A stretch of 64,000 nucleotides of DNA from NCBI GenBank assembly GCA_001986395.2, contig MQVO02000001.1, positions 496,001 through 560,000 of the forward strand, in the 5' to 3' direction. A program made the position numbers and the translations under genes. Shown here in pieces: positions 10,169 through 23,223 of the stretch. The notes under the pieces were generated by a model. It worked only from the letters and a program-made list of their open reading frames with translations. It searched no databases and was not told where the DNA came from. Source of the DNA: Irpex lacteus (lineage: Eukaryota; Basidiomycota; Agaricomycetes; Polyporales; Irpicaceae). How positions within the stretch are numbered: the stretch's first letter is position 1; each line of letters opens with the position of its first letter.

Positions 10169-13100
10169 CTACGACGATGGAGTTACACGATCTCGGTTGA
10201 GCCTCACGGGTCCAGGTTTTGGCGCAGCACCCTCAGGCTTCAACCGCTTGGCAAGCGTATTGTCGCCATCGGCACCATCTCCCTCCTCTCTCGACCGCTT
10301 GGCCGCAGCTCCGGCGATGGAGAGTCCCGCTGGGGCAGCCTCTGTGCTTGTGGACGCCGTCGGCGATGCGATAGCAGGGGAAGAGGCGGGCGCGGCACCA
10401 CGTATTGACATGCCTCCGCGTCCTCTTACTGGCACGCCTCTTCCGCGACCAGCAGCGGCCACAGGGTGGTTGGGGTGAGCAGGATGGCCTGGTTGGCCTG
10501 GTCTGGCGGGGAGCGCAGCGGCGCCCGATGGGCGTGGGCCAGCAGGGGTCGGTTTTGCGGTGCCAGCAGGAGCAGCTGCAACAGGGGGTCGGGTCAGGCC
10601 AGGCTTAGCAACGGCAGTAGTCGGTGTGGGTGGTTTTGCAGCAGCGCCGGATGGTCCAGCGGCAGGTTGTGTAGGCAAGAACCCAGCCTTCCGCGCTTCT
10701 TGCAACTGCGCTTCCAATTCTTTGACCCTGCTCTGCGACCTCACCAGCTGAGCGTCCTTGATCTTCGACTTGGTACTGGCCTCCATGCGCCCACTCTCCA
10801 CGGCTGCAGCGATCTCTTCTGCGTGCTTCGCTTTGAGCTCGGCTTCTTTGGCGGCTAGGGCTTCTTCAATGGCTTTCTGGTCTGGAGCGACACCGTCCTC
10901 CGTCTTGATGGATGAGGCAGCTGCAGCTGCGGCTTCGACAGCCTTCTTGAGCTCTTCCTGATGTTGCTTGTTGAGCCGTTCTTCGAGAGCCTTGAGTTCT
11001 TCGGCACGCTTAGCAGCATCGTCAGGCTGCGAAGACGAAGTGCTCTGCAGCTCTTCTCGCAGCTTATTGAGAGCGGCTTCTGACTCTGCCTTCAGACGTT
11101 CGGCGTCCGCTGCACGCGCCTGCTCTGCCTCCTTCAACTGTGCTTGAAGTTGTGACTGAAGAGAACATAAGCATGTTTGCGACGTTACACACATTCCAAA
11201 ACTTACGATGGATTGACGCAGTGCATTAGTGTCAGCCGCGATCTTCTGCGCGCGTTCAGTAGCAATCTGTGCAAGAGATAAGCAATACCACAGCAGAGAA
11301 TCTCGGTGAAGACGAACCTTCGCACGCTGGAGAGCTTCATCTCGGGCCTTAGCCAAAGCAGCCTTCTCACTCTCCCAGGCCGCCTGGGAATCTTCTGGAG
11401 AAGTTGCACCGGCGACCCATGTAGCCTTCTCTGCTTCGAGCGTATCTTTCTCTTGCCGAACTTGAGCCTGCAAAATGTCAATGAATACGGAGGCGAGCAA
11501 GTGCGAGGAAACAACTTACCAACTCGGCCTTCAACTCCTCGGTCTCAGCAGACTGTGTTTCAGCAGGAGGAGCAGCAGCCAGTTCTTGCAATCGCCTCTC
11601 AAGATCGGCTTTCTCGGCACGAAGGGCCTCGAGCTCGCGAGTCAGCTCTTGCTCCTTCGCGGAAGTGTCAACGGCGGCAGTCTCTTGAGCTTTCGTCGTT
11701 AGCTCATCACGCTCAGCGGTCAATGTGACGATCTGAGCCTGGAGATCTGCAATCGTAGCGTTAAACTGAGTCTTTTCCGCATCATGGGCAGCAAATCTCC
11801 TCTTTGCCACTTCGTTGTTCCTCTTGTTCAAGTCTCGGAGCTGTTGCACGCTTGCCTCGAGTTGTGTGATCTATAGACGGTTAGGACTAAAGTGCAAACG
11901 GAGACGGTGAGGACACATACCTTGTTGGCATCCGTTGATCGTATGCTATCCTTCTGAGCTTCGAGTTCTGCCTTGGCAGCGGTAAGTTGCTCAATCTGGT
12001 CCTTGAGGGCTTGTACCTCCGCAGGGTCAATACGGTCGTACTGTAACAAGTTCAAAATTAGTAATCACGGGCGACTCTGCGTTCCTTCAAGCATACCTTC
12101 GTCAACAACTGCTTATTGCGATCCTGCCATCCGCGGCATTCCTGTTCGAGCTTTATGACCTGCTCGTTGCGTGCGTCAAGCTCCGCCCGTGCTACCCTCA
12201 ACTGCTCACGAGTAGGCTCCAGTTCAGACTGCAATTGCTGCAGCTGGGTCTCAAGAGCCCTCGCACGTTTGGTCTGCGCCTCGCAATCCGATCGGAGGGT
12301 GGCATTGCTCTCGCGAAGCAGGGTGAGCTGGTTGATACGTTCCATGAGCTCGGTATGCTGCGCTTCTGAGGCAGCTGCCTCTACAGCCCGTTCACGCTCC
12401 TATGACACAGTAAATACATACACTGAACTCATGATGTCACCATCACTTACCTCAGTCAACGTCTTCCGCGTCTCTTCCAGGCTGTGAGTGAGATGCTCAA
12501 TCTGAGTCTTGAAGCGAGTGTTCTCCTGCTTGCTAAGCTCGAGCTGCAGGTCCACAATATCCTTCTCCTTCCGAAGATAAGCAACGACAGAGCGAAGTTC
12601 CGAAAGCTTGGTGTCTGCGTCCTCGACGTTTTCAGTCTCACCAGAGACGGCAGTAGAAGTCTCCGCAGCAGAGCGGATACGAGCTGCCTGTGAACTGACA
12701 GTCTCGAGATGTTGATGCAGAATCGAGTTCTGAGATGCGAGGTCCTTGCACCTAATGAACATGGTTAGTTTTGCACCGCTATCCACAGCCCCGATACATA
12801 CCTTGTGTTCAGGTCGTTAATCTCCTTGTCAAGTGCCTCCTTCTGCTGCTTCCAGCTGTTCTCGGAAGTGACAAGCTTAGCACGAGCAGTTTCAGCAGCC
12901 GCAAGGTTGTCCCTAGCAGCAGCCTGAGCCGAAGAGATTTGGGACCGCAGGCCATCGATAGTCTTGATAGCATCAGCATGAGACAAAAGCTCGCGGTTGT
13001 ATCGCTCCTCCGCAGCCTTCGCTCTCTCTTCAAGCTCCCTGATCTCGTTCTCGCGGGAGGCACGGTCGCTTTCAGAGCTTCGCTCAGACGTAGTGATGTC

Positions 13101-16100
13101 GATGATGGTTTCCTCGAGCGTCTTCTTGTCCTGTGCCCATGCAGCCCGCTCGCTAGCCAAAGTCTCCTTAAGCTCAGAGTGCTTCTGGTTGAGCTGAGCA
13201 AGTTCTTGCTGCGTCGATTCAAGCTGTGAACGGAGTGCGTTGTATTCACTCTGACGAACAGGGATAAGTATAGTTAACCGCGAAAGTAAGGTGGTATTAC
13301 CTCATGCTTGGCAATCTGGGCTTCACTAGACGCAACATACTCGTCGTGAGTGGAGTTCAAAGCTGCAAGAGCTGCCTCGTTCGCCTGGCTGATCTCCTGG
13401 AACTGCTGAACGTGGCTCCTAGCTGCCGCGAGATCGACCTCGGCAACCTTCAGAGCAGACCTATAAAGTACCGTAAACAACACGGACACAGCCTTGGATC
13501 GGCAAACTAACCGTAGTTCAGCGACCTCAGCTTCGAGCTGCTGCTCGTGAGTAAGATCTTCGTCCATTCTTTGTGTGGCTCCCTGTGCTCCAGTCGCACG
13601 ACGCTCGTAGACAGCGAGTTTCTCCTCGTTACCCTGGAGCTGGCGGGTGAGCTGCTCCACCTTCTCATCGAGATGCTTCTTGTTGGTCTCAGCAACGGCG
13701 AGAGCTTCGCGGGTCTTGGCATACTCCTCGTTCTAGAGAAAACATAAGCAAATGTCATCAGATTCATCGACATCAATGCATACCGTCTTGTCAATACGAG
13801 TGCGCAGTTCCTTGAGCTCGAGATCCTTCGACAGTGCAGAATGACGTGCAGACTCTCGTTCCTCGTTCAGCTGTGTACGAAGTTCCTGACTAAACACCAA
13901 CAATCAGAACACGCTCAAACTCGAAACATTAACATCCGGAAGACCTACGTCTGGTTCTCCAGCATGGCGATCTGGCTCTCGAGTCGACGCCTGTCGTTCT
14001 CGCCAGACTGCTCCATATCGTGGTGCATCCTCTGCACATTGGTGATGAGGTCCGACAGCTGTGAACGTTCAACCGACAAGGTCTTGTTCTCCTCCACGAG
14101 ACGAGCTTGCACGGCCTGCGAACGCGTGAATACGTGTTCAAGGACTATATGATCGTCAACACTGCACACACCTCCCAGATCTTCTTCTCAGCACGGAGGT
14201 TAGCAGTCTCGTTGCGCAGCTGATCGTTTTGACTCGTCGCCATCAAGAGATCCTCGGATACACGGTTCAACTGGATATCAATACGCGTATTCTGGTCATG
14301 AAGCTCCTGGTTCCGGCGCTGCAAGTTCTCAAGATCGCGGCTCTGCATGTTGTTCATATCCTGCAGCATGCGCTGGCGTTCTACACAAAAACAAAAACAA
14401 CACATTAGCCAACATAGAGAAAAGCTTACTTAACCATCCACTCACCTGTAAGATGTTCAACCTTAGCATTCGCCTTCGCGAGCTGAATCGTCGCCTGGGA
14501 AGCCTCATGCCGCATCGCAATCAAATCCTCCCTCAGCCTGCTCGAATCAACACCCATCTCCGTCTTATACGTCTCGAACTGCGCCTGTATCTCCGCGAGC
14601 TCCTTAGCCGTATCAGTCTCCAGCGCCATCTCCTCGTCCTGGCTGTCCACGCCGTTCGGCCGCGAAGCCCCACTCGAACGGCGTTCTCGCGCTAACATGC
14701 TCTTGAGGGCATCGCGCTCCTTGGCGTACGCCTGGATAGTCAGCTCGCTGCTCTTCTTGTGGTTCTCTAGCTGATCCTGGAGTTCCTTGACGGCGGAGTA
14801 AGCCTCCTGGAGGGCGACTTGTTGTTCCGCTTCGAGCTGCTCGCGGTAATCCTTCTCCTCGTCTTCCATCTTCTTACCGAGCTCCCGGACAATCTTCAGC
14901 AGACGCTGGTTCTGTTGCTGGAGTTCGGGTAACGAGCGGAAGAGGACTAGGCTGTTGGTGATGACGGCGTCGATGTTATCTGGTGGCACTGTGTTAGGGT
15001 CGGCTTCCAGTTCCTCGTCAGAGGGAATGGCGGGGTCTTGCTGACGGCCGAGCTCCTTCAGGAGTCCTTGTACTTGACGAGCGAGGTCGTCGAGCTGTCG
15101 GGTGAGCAATTCGTTTTCGCGAGTGCTCTTGGCAAGCTTCTGACCGTTCTGTTCGGCGGCGGCGGCATGTGAGTCACGTTCGGCGATAGCCTGTGCTAGC
15201 TGATTGGCAAGGAGTGTCGCCTCGGACTGCATACGTTCGTATTCTTGACGTTGCTGGGCGAGAATAGGTGCCTATGTACCATGCGTTAGAGCTTAAGAAC
15301 ACTCGTGCAAATAGAATACCAAACTTACGCGTTCCTCGATTTGAGCGAGAACCTGAGACAACGTACGGTCCATGTGGTCACACTCGGCGGTCTTCCTGGT
15401 AAGTTCCTCTTGCAGCTTGACGTAGTCAGAGTAGACCTCCGTGAACGTCTTACCACCACGTTGAGCACGACTAGCCATAGCGACAGTAGGGCTGAGACCC
15501 AGCATGCCTTGCGTGAGGAAGTCAGGAGTACCATTGACCGACGGCGTGCCAAATCCGCGAGCCGGCGTCGAAGGCATACTCGCGCTGGGACCAACAGGAA
15601 TGGGGAACTCTCCTCTATCCAAACGGTCCAAGACCTTGCGCAGTTCCGTGACAGTGTTCTCAGCCTCCTCCGCACGGGCTCTCTGAGTCTCGATCTCGTC
15701 CTTGAGAGCAGCTTCACGCCTCTCAGCACGCTCACCGACTCCAGCCCACTCCTTCTCGATGTTCTCCACGATAGCCTTCGCCTGCGCCTCACGATCCTCC
15801 ATCATCTCCACCAGTCGCTTCAAACCAGCAGCCTCGCTGGAGTACGTCGCCTCCTGTTCGGCGAGTTGGCCAGTCAAGTCTTGGATGCGGGTGAGTGCCT
15901 GGGTGAGTTGGTGTGATTGAGAGTTGTATGATGATTGGAGTGCCTTGTGGGAGCTTTCCAGTGCCGAGAACCGTTGATCCAGTGAGTCGTGGTCAGCTTG
16001 TAGCTTAGCCAGCTCTGCATGCTTTGCGCGTCTGTAGTTGGCAAACTCGTCGGTCTTGGCAGCCAATTCTGACGAGGCTCGCTGGGCTTCGGTTTGTGCG

Positions 16101-16977
16101 AGGTTCAGTTGCTGTGATAGCGACTCCACCTTGAACTGTACAAATCATGATATTGTTAGCGGTGAGTTTGACGGGAGCGCGCAACACAAACCTTGTTCGC
16201 AGTTTCGTTTGAACGCAGCTCCCGAACCTGACTCTCCAACGACTGGTGTTCCTGACGTGCCTGCTTGAGGTTACTCCGTAGCGTATGGATCTCCTCTACA
16301 TATAGATGAGGTCACACAGGTTGAATAACACACAAAACACGTACCTTCGCGTTGGGTGGCATCCTCCTTCAACCTGCTAATGACACCAATCAAGTCTCTT
16401 TTCTCTCGCTCCGTATCCTCCACGCGTTGCTTTAGAACTTCTACCTCATGCGATGATACAGAGCTCGAGTTCGAGATAGATGACAGTTGCGCCTGCAGAC
16501 TGTTCCGTGACGCGACTATAACACACTCAGAGACCACGCAGCCACACGACTATTGCGAAACATACCAATCTCTTCCTTCTCATGTAGAACCTTGTTCAGC
16601 TCGCTCCGCAGACTCTCAGACACGCTCTCGACCTCTTTCGACGCGGTCTCTCGATCCTGCAACGCCTGGTCAAGCTCGACCTCCTTCCTCTGCACCTCCG
16701 CTTTTGTCTCCTCCAACTCTTTCTGGTTCGCGTCCACCGCAGACGCCTGCGCAACCACCAATCTGTACAACGACAAAATCGTCTCAGGTGTGGGCGAGTC
16801 GAGCTGTGTCTCGGGTAACAAATCCGCGAGCAAGTCAAAGTCGAGGTCTTCTGGGATAGCCACCGTCCACTGCGCCGGTGTCTGCGACTGAGGTGGCACA
16901 GGCGAGGGTTCTCGCGTGTTGGCCTCGGTGGCAGCAGCAGCGGCACCCCGCTTGCTCTGCCTCCGTGTTTTCATCAT
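10169..16977 (-). CDS. Nuclear pore basket protein, TPR/Mlp1/Mlp2 type
   Basis: This is a very long coiled-coil protein of roughly 1,950 residues encoded by about 18 exons. The start is MMKTRRQSKRGAAAA at 16977, next to a basic patch. Heptad-rich segments fill nearly everything from about 16800 to 10800. A conserved central region near 15000-14850 reads DPNTVPPDNIDAVITNSLVL then FRSLPELQQQNQRLLKIVRE, which resembles the TPR/MLP1 region of the family. The C-terminus changes to a Pro/Ala/Gly-rich, Arg-containing tail (RGRGVPVRGRGGMSIRG) and a basic end KRSREEGDGADGDNTLAKRLK, likely a nuclear localisation signal. The stop is TAG at 10169-10171. Such proteins form filaments on the nuclear face of the pore and act in mRNA export control and chromatin tethering. 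The 5' end is divergent with MOB1. Confidence 0.88.
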
Positions 16978-17428
16978 GTTTGAAGGGTGGACCAGGACGA
17001 ACCTGGTTGTAGGAGTTCAGGAAACCGCTTTACACGCCCCTTGGCCACAACCCGCTCAAGTGTTTGGCGATGTTTGGCAAAGGCTTTGGAATCTAACAAG
17101 GACAAATAAAGCCTCCTTGTTATGGGCGGAGTGTCAAATAAACTCCCGTATATGGGAGGCTTCCCGCTGATGTTGTGGCGGAGTTTGGTTCAGAAATCAA
17201 CAAGTTAGCATTGATGTGATTACCGCAAATAGCATCAATATAAAGTCCCTCTGCGTCGCGACGAGCTTCAGCAACAGCCAACTCACCTCTTTTCCCTTCG
17301 CGAGTGTCGCGTGCTCAGCTCAACTAACAGAGGCACTATATCTGCCTTGAAGCAAGGCTACAGATTCCAGTACTTGTGGCGTTCACGATCATTAGGACGA
17401 CCGCCAAGTAACTGCCCTCTCTGACACC
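16978..17428. other. Divergent promoter between the TPR-like gene and MOB1
   Basis: About 450 bases separate the two start codons. A near-palindrome CTCCCGTATATGGGAG lies at about 17142-17157. No open reading frame is credible. Confidence 0.45.
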
Positions 17429-18439
17429 ATGTCGTTCTTCAATTCCATCGGGTGAGTAACACGAACAACTCCTTTCCACAAACACCACAATGCTGAATAA
17501 GACTCTAGACGGTCAATGACGCGTGCACCTCGTCCACCACGAAGATCGACGACACCCACATCCGCCACGTTCCCCTCCAACTCAACCGAGTCGCTACCCT
17601 CTCCCACCGGAACATCGCCCTCTACCCCCAAACCGCTGTACCTATGCAGTCCCTTCGTAGAAGCAGCACTTGTCAAGGGAAACTTCAAGACTATCGTCAT
17701 GCAGCCAAAGTACACTGATATCATGGAATGGGTTGCGGTTAACGGTATGTAGACCTGACATATCTCACACGAGCGACTGTACTGAGGCTTGAGTAGTCTT
17801 TGACTTTTACCAGAATTTGAACCAGTTCTATGGTGTCCTTGCGGAATGCTGCACACAACAATCATGTCCCACTATGTCTGCCGGCCCTCAGTACGTCTTG
17901 GCATCACATCGTATCACACACCATCACACACACATCCTTACCTTACCCAACCCCACAGGTTAAACTACACATGGATCAACCAAGATCGCAAAAGTGTACA
18001 ACTGCCGGCACCAACGTACATCGATTATGTCATGACATGGGTGCAAAACCTGCTGGACGACGAGAACGCCTTCCCCACCAAATCCGGTACGTAACACACC
18101 CTCCCTCCCCCTCCCTCCCTCCTTCCCTTCTCGCATAGCTGGTCTAATGAACACAAACATCCCCCAGGTCGCGACTTCCCAGCAAACTTCCCCTCCACAG
18201 TAAAACACGTCTACCGCCAACTCCTGCGCGTCTTCGCCCACCTCTACCACGCGCACTACCCCCAAATCCTGCACCTCCGCTCCGAACCGCACTTCAACTC
18301 CCTCTTCGCGCACTTCCTCGCTTTCGGGAAGGAGTATGAGTTGTTGGATGTGAAGGATATCAAGGGCCAGCCGGGGATCCCGGTGGGCATTGGGGCGTTG
18401 TGGGAGAGGTGGAAGGAGATGGGGATTTTGGAACAGTGA
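17429..18439 (+). CDS. MOB1: MOB1-type kinase activator
   Basis: MOB proteins bind and activate NDR/LATS kinases (Dbf2 or Sid2 branch) in the mitotic exit/septation network. The start at 17429 encodes MSFFNSIG, then an intron, then a Ser/Thr/Pro-rich stretch. The conserved core follows: LVKGNFKTIVMQPKYTDIME, then VFDFYQNLNQFYGVLAECCT. The zinc ligands are the Cys pair in CCTQQSCPTMSAGP and the His pair in FAHLYHAHYPQI, as expected for MOB. TWINQDRKSVQLPAPTYIDY is the usual middle motif. The protein ends MGILEQ at 18437-18439. Four introns are seen. The length and all zinc ligands are those of an active MOB1. It is convergent with the cofilin gene. Confidence 0.93.
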
Positions 18440-18959
18440 TGAAATGTTAATGCAACGTACGGAGGATAGAGTGGTTTTAGGTTGCATAATGGAAGGAGTT
18501 GATTCATGTACATAATACTTACACCTGGAATTTTCTCTCATTTAGGGATCAGTTAATCGTCATGCATCGTGTTTGCTTTAGCGTGTTAAGCACCCTTGGA
18601 TCAAGTTCATAGAGGCTTCCTTTGCTTGAGCATGTCCTTGTTACAAAAACGCTGCTCGTGCCGGTTGCTTCTTTACAACAAGGATCCTAACTGCCGACTG
18701 ATCGACGGCATACAAACAACCCATCCGTACGTCACCTCGCAGTATTTTTTCAGACATATCTCCTCAAACTCGTGTCTTCGTGCGCGCATGCGACCCAGCA
18801 GTCGGCTTGATAACGTATTTCTTTCATGTAGAACAATATACAACCACCTTCGCGTCCCGTCTCTACTTACAATAACTAACTTGTTGAAAGAGTTCGTTCG
18901 GCGCGTGTTCACTATCAGGTATGTAGGGGCGCATTGGGATATCGAGTGCCAGGACGAGT
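18440..18959. other. Convergent 3' region between MOB1 and cofilin
   Basis: Both neighbouring genes end here, and the stretch presumably holds their 3' untranslated regions. No further gene is visible. Confidence 0.4.
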
Positions 18960-19622
18960 TCAGCGCAGACGCTTGACCTTCTCGAAGACTGTAGAGATGG
19001 AAGTCAGCGTCTGATAAGATAGTGGCGTAGGAGGGTCGGAAACGGGAACACTCACCAGCCTCGTAGGCGATCTCGTCGAGTGCGGTGCCTTGCACCTCGG
19101 TCGCGATACCAACGAGAGAGCGTCGGAGTGCATCCCGCGATGAGGCGTATAACATCTTTGACTTGATTTTCGCGTCGTCGGGTGACCTGTGGCACGCGTC
19201 CAATGCAAGCACAAAGCAATCCCGTCAGCCAGACAACTCTGGAATTTAATGAGAGTTAGACATCTGCGCACCAAGAGATAAACGTCAACTTGTTTCTCTT
19301 GCCCGCACCGCCCTCGGCGTCGTATTCAAAGTCATACACCGCCCATCTGCATTCCGTCTCTGGAAGATCGGCAATAAACGACTCGTAGTTGGAGTCGCTG
19401 GAGGTCTTTGCGACGACGATCTCCTTGAGGTCGTCGCTCAAGCTGAAGATGATGTATTTGTGCTTCTTGCCGAGCTTGAGCTCCTGGAAGGTCTCGAGGA
19501 CAGACGAGTTGACGCCGACACCGGAGGCCTAGATAATCGTCGCGCGCGATGACCACAAACATGAATAGAGGGGCCTGTGAGTCGAGGGGCGCGTCGGATG
19601 CAGCAGAGACGAGACGTACCAT
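18960..19622 (-). CDS. Cofilin / actin-depolymerising factor
   Basis: ADF/cofilin severs and depolymerises actin filaments. Exon 1 is only the ATG (19622-19620) followed by a GTACGT donor. Exon 2 starts at 19528 with [20 protein letters not shown], which includes the usual regulatory Ser after the start (ASGV). [13 protein letters not shown] and [14 protein letters not shown] are family blocks. [20 protein letters not shown] contains the actin-binding long helix. The protein ends VFEKVKRLR with TGA at 18960-18962. Total length is about 138 residues, the normal single ADF-H domain. A one-codon first exon is also seen in other fungal cofilin genes. Confidence is high because every block joins in phase. 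Confidence 0.93.
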
Positions 19623-19779
19623 GGTTGTGTGTTGTGTAGAACGATGAGGGTGAGAGGCAAGGAGGGGTTGTTTGTGGGATGAGGCTCTGCAGTTCTCAAG
19701 TGTTTCCGCTATAAGGGCATATCAAGATGGCCGGCGATTGCCATTCTGATCTCGCGCCGCCCGCGCGCAGTTGCCGACC

Positions 19780-20700
19780 TTGTTCGAGAGTCTGGCTTGG
19801 ACATCGTCTTCCATATCCTCGCAGTCGTCGGGCACCGCCTCGGGGACTGTGCAGCTGTAGATCTGCCAGCCAAGAGTGGTGTTCCAGCTCTGTTTCGATC
19901 CAAATTTTGTAGGTCTCACGGCAATATTGCTCTCGATATTACACTGACTGAACTCAAGCTTACTTATAACGCAGAAGCTGTATTAGGTTCTTACAGTAGT
20001 ACAATCAATACACATTGGCGAGACAACAAGAAGGTTGTGTGTATCCCCTCGGACCCCCAGGCCCCTCCAGGAAGCACGCATATCGTACTGTGCGCCGCAG
20101 CCGTAGTTTGAGTACTCCTTCGCGTGCTCATATCGCAGTTGTCGAGTACGGCCTCGAAGACTACGCAGGTACAGCACTGCCAAGAGCGCATATGAGCTTT
20201 CGGTTCCAAGAACTCCCAGAGATTTTGTAGGTCCCACCGTCATGTTCCAATTGCCCTTAATAAGCCAATGCTAAACCATGAATGATCCTCTGAAGCCGTG
20301 TTAGTTACATTTCTTCGATGCTGTAATACAACAGACATGCGACACTAGGTCTCCACAACTTTCTGATAGTGCAGTATACTGATACAATTATACTGTGCGC
20401 CGCAGCTGTCTACTGGCACGTTCAGATGTTAATCAGGCTTGGACAACGTCTACCACGTAGCAAGCCAAGAGCAGTGTTTAACCTCTGGAAACCCTTGTCT
20501 CACTCGGATCCCCTATCCTTTACCAACCATTGTGTCTTATGGTAAGCAAAACCTCTCTCGACAACACTCTGAACCCTAGATTATCGTATGGATACTGAGG
20601 GTCACGTCATATAGCGACTTCAAGGCACATCTGTCTGTAGCCTTGAGGAGACTGACCTAACCACCGCCGTATTAAGTTCTTATAGTACGATATATAGGTA
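19780..20700. repeat. Three degenerate ~310 bp tandem repeats, non-coding
   Basis: Similar motifs recur at about 310-bp spacing. TTTTGTAGGTC occurs near 19905 and 20224. GCCAAGAG occurs near 19868, 20177 and 20467. TGCGCCGCAGC occurs near 20092 and 20397. TATTAGGTTCTTA, GTGTTAGTTACAT and TATTAAGTTCTTA occur near 19980, 20297 and 20667. The copies are diverged and contain stops in all frames. The fragment W..YSCTVPEAVPDDCEDM in copy 1 and CCTCVVFEAVLDNCDM in copy 2 (minus strand) suggests descent from a coding repeat. Confidence 0.45.
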
Positions 20701-20826
20701 GCATCGCGCAAAGAGCTATAAGTACTGCGCCCATGCTCCTCCCTTCCGACTACGCGATATCATACACTATGAGACATGCACAGACGGTCGAGACACCTGT
20801 ATAACCTATATATTTGTAAGGAACAT

Positions 20827-21959
20827 TTAGGAGGAGGAATTCTCCTGTGTTACAGTCTTATTAATGAGGTAGGCACCCCCACGGCGGCCCTTGGGGACCA
20901 ACACAGGGTCCATGAACGCCATGATCTGGTCAATAGTGCCAATGACCTTCGGGTCGATAAGCAAGCGACTGGCGGGGCGTTCGCGCGACGGGACAAGAAC
21001 TGGCGAGGGAGAGCGTCCGCTTGGACGAGGCTTTTTGTGTTTTTCATACAGCTTCAGACGGGTCACGTCCCACTCCTTTTTCTCCTGCGGGGACAGTCGC
21101 CTAAATCTAGTTGCCCCCGACTTCCACATTAGGTACAACCCGACCATTTCAGTGAACCTGGACGCAAGGTCAGGACAGGCAAAGCGTGTCGGTGGCCAGT
21201 TCTCGATCGTCACGCCGTACTTCCGAGTAATTTTTTGGTCGAAGCGAGCGTAAGCCATCCTCACACGCTTATGGTCTACCATTTCAGCTTCATCACGAAG
21301 AAAGGGCATGTTCATCATGTTTCCGACATATGTAGTCAAAGAAAGACATACTCACTCATCTGTGTCTTTATCAATGACTGTATCTCTTGGGCGATCTCCC
21401 GTCTTCGCATTATCCAACTGTGCGGCACAAGTATTCTGTCCCGATGATCCTTCCTGAGCCAATTTAAGCTTCTAAACTCGGCCAACGACAAGTTTTTGAC
21501 ATCCTGCAACTGGTCCAAGTACTCCGTCATTCCCTTGGCCACATCATCGAGGGTCGCCATGTCTTCTGCATATGATCTTTCGGGAGCACCTCGCTCTTGC
21601 AGTCTGGCCTCTATGAGAGCGACACGTTCCTCTGGACTTAATGCCAGCCACCGTTCGTGTATTTGCTTTCGCTGTTCCATTGAGCACACGTTAAAACGCT
21701 TCCCTCGCGGCAACGCTAAAGAAACGAGCTACTGGCTTAACGTCGAATGTTGAGCAGTACATCGCATCGTACCTTCATTCAACGCAGCCATCTCCTGCGA
21801 AAAGTAGATAAGGAAGGAATTCGGACGTCCCCGTCTCCATTTGGAACGGCCCAGTTCGAGTATCTCCGAGTCTGTAGAGGCATGCCGAACTTTAGGGAGA
21901 GGGATAACATGGGGGAGACGTGCAATCTTTTGTCTGCAGGATGCAAACACCGAAAACAT
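20827..21959 (-). CDS. Mitochondrially targeted HMG-box-like protein, copy 1
   Basis: The start at 21959 gives MFSVFASCRQKIARLPHVIP then KVRHAST, a presequence-like leader. An HMG-box-like segment follows: RGRPNSFLIYFSQEMAALNE, joined across a ~65 nt intron to LPRGKR and then QRKQIHERWLALSPEERVAL. A linker region (LDDVAKGMTEYLDQLQDVKN) precedes a second intron. The final exon carries YGVTIENWPPTRF and LYLMWKSGATRFRRLSPQEK, possibly a second degenerate box, and ends VTQENSSS at 20827-20829. The overall design (leader plus HMG-type boxes) recalls Abf2/TFAM mtDNA-packaging proteins, but that function is inference. Splice sites and phases are the same as in the copy at 24477-25625. Confidence 0.68.
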
Positions 21960-23223
21960 ATCGCATAGAGTTTCGTGGAGCTGAGCCAAGCACGGGTTTC
22001 TAGTGCTTGTAGTGAGTACTAGTGAGTGGTTGCCGGTGGTTGCCAGTGGTTTCTTGCCAGAACAGCACTTTGGACGTTCAATATTCAACTTGAATATTCA
22101 ACTTATCGGGAAATTCCCTTCAGAATTGCAGTGATTGCCTTTGCCAGCGCTATATGAATATATATGTGATTTAAAATAATAATAAAAACGATTGCGCGGG
22201 AATCTGAGGCTCGAATATTTTGCTCACCTTGCACAGAATCGCATCTGTATTGGAATCATGCATTGCAGTATAATGTGATTCACCGATGTGAATGGTAAGA
22301 GGGAGAGTCGTAGTGGCAAAATATGGCATTGTCGCTAGTAAAGAATTACTTACTACGCGTTACGGGCCCCGTCCCTCGTTGCAATTGCCTTCTAATGGAG
22401 CCCCCGACCTCATCGTCACACTGACAGTACCGCAATAAGTGGCTGTACTTTCCATGCAGATGAATGTCAGCTCTACACGAGGTAATTAATTCCCGACCTG
22501 TCTACCGACATCCTCCCATTACTGATGAGCCGCATTGTCCAGGTCCAACTCGTTCACGCCGCAGCAAGCTCACGCTCTTGAAGCTTAAGCAAGGAATGCT
22601 TCTCTCGTTGCTTTGCTCTCAGGTATATGTCTTATGAGACAGAGTTCTGAATAAACGTATGTGCCAGCCCGAGTCCAGAGCATCCTCGCTGCGTCCCGGG
22701 TCGCTAATAGCAGATACAGATTAATGCCTTGTGCAGTGTGCACGGTCTGTCGATGCAATTTCTTCACCCCATCCATGCTGACAAATGCTCAAAAGCTCTG
22801 CGCTATTTGCCTCAGGTAATCTTCTCTACTGTAACTTGAAGAAGTGCTCTGGGGGGGAGGTCAGAAGTGTGTCGGTGTGCTCAAGCTGACTCAGCGCTGA
22901 CCAAAAATTGATCAACGTTGAGTCCTAGTGTTCGTCATAACGCTTTGTGGACGGCTGGTAGCAATTGATCTTGAACGGCTGAACGGCTGGGACCAAGCTT
23001 GAGTCCTTGAGTGGCGGGAGTGGCGGGAACGACGACGGGAGGCCGTCTGCACCATTGATTACTCAGATCCCGCTTCTTCGGAAACCACTGGCTACTTAAA
23101 TCGACTGAGCTGTCGAACGGAAGTTTAGCTCGCAGTAGTTATACAAAGGCGAGTGGCGCAGGTTGTTAAGTTTTGTGCCAGCCATCTAACATTTGTTACT
23201 ACTAGGTACCGACGCTCCCAAAT
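21960..23223. other. Intergenic region upstream of the GST gene
   Basis: No gene is supported in these 1.26 kb. The part nearest the GST gene likely holds its promoter. Confidence 0.4.
22885..22896 (+). promoter_or_regulatory. AP-1/antioxidant-type motif upstream of GST
   Basis: GCTGACTCAGCG contains TGACTCAGC, which matches the core bound by AP-1 and bZIP stress factors. It lies about 330 bp before the GST start codon. Fungal Yap1-type factors often control GSTs, so the position is sensible, but a single short match can occur by chance. Confidence 0.3.

Noticed and set aside
14000..15920. Several plus-strand frames of 60-200 codons
   Set aside because: They are antisense shadows of the coiled-coil gene, whose heptad coding gives long open frames on the other strand.
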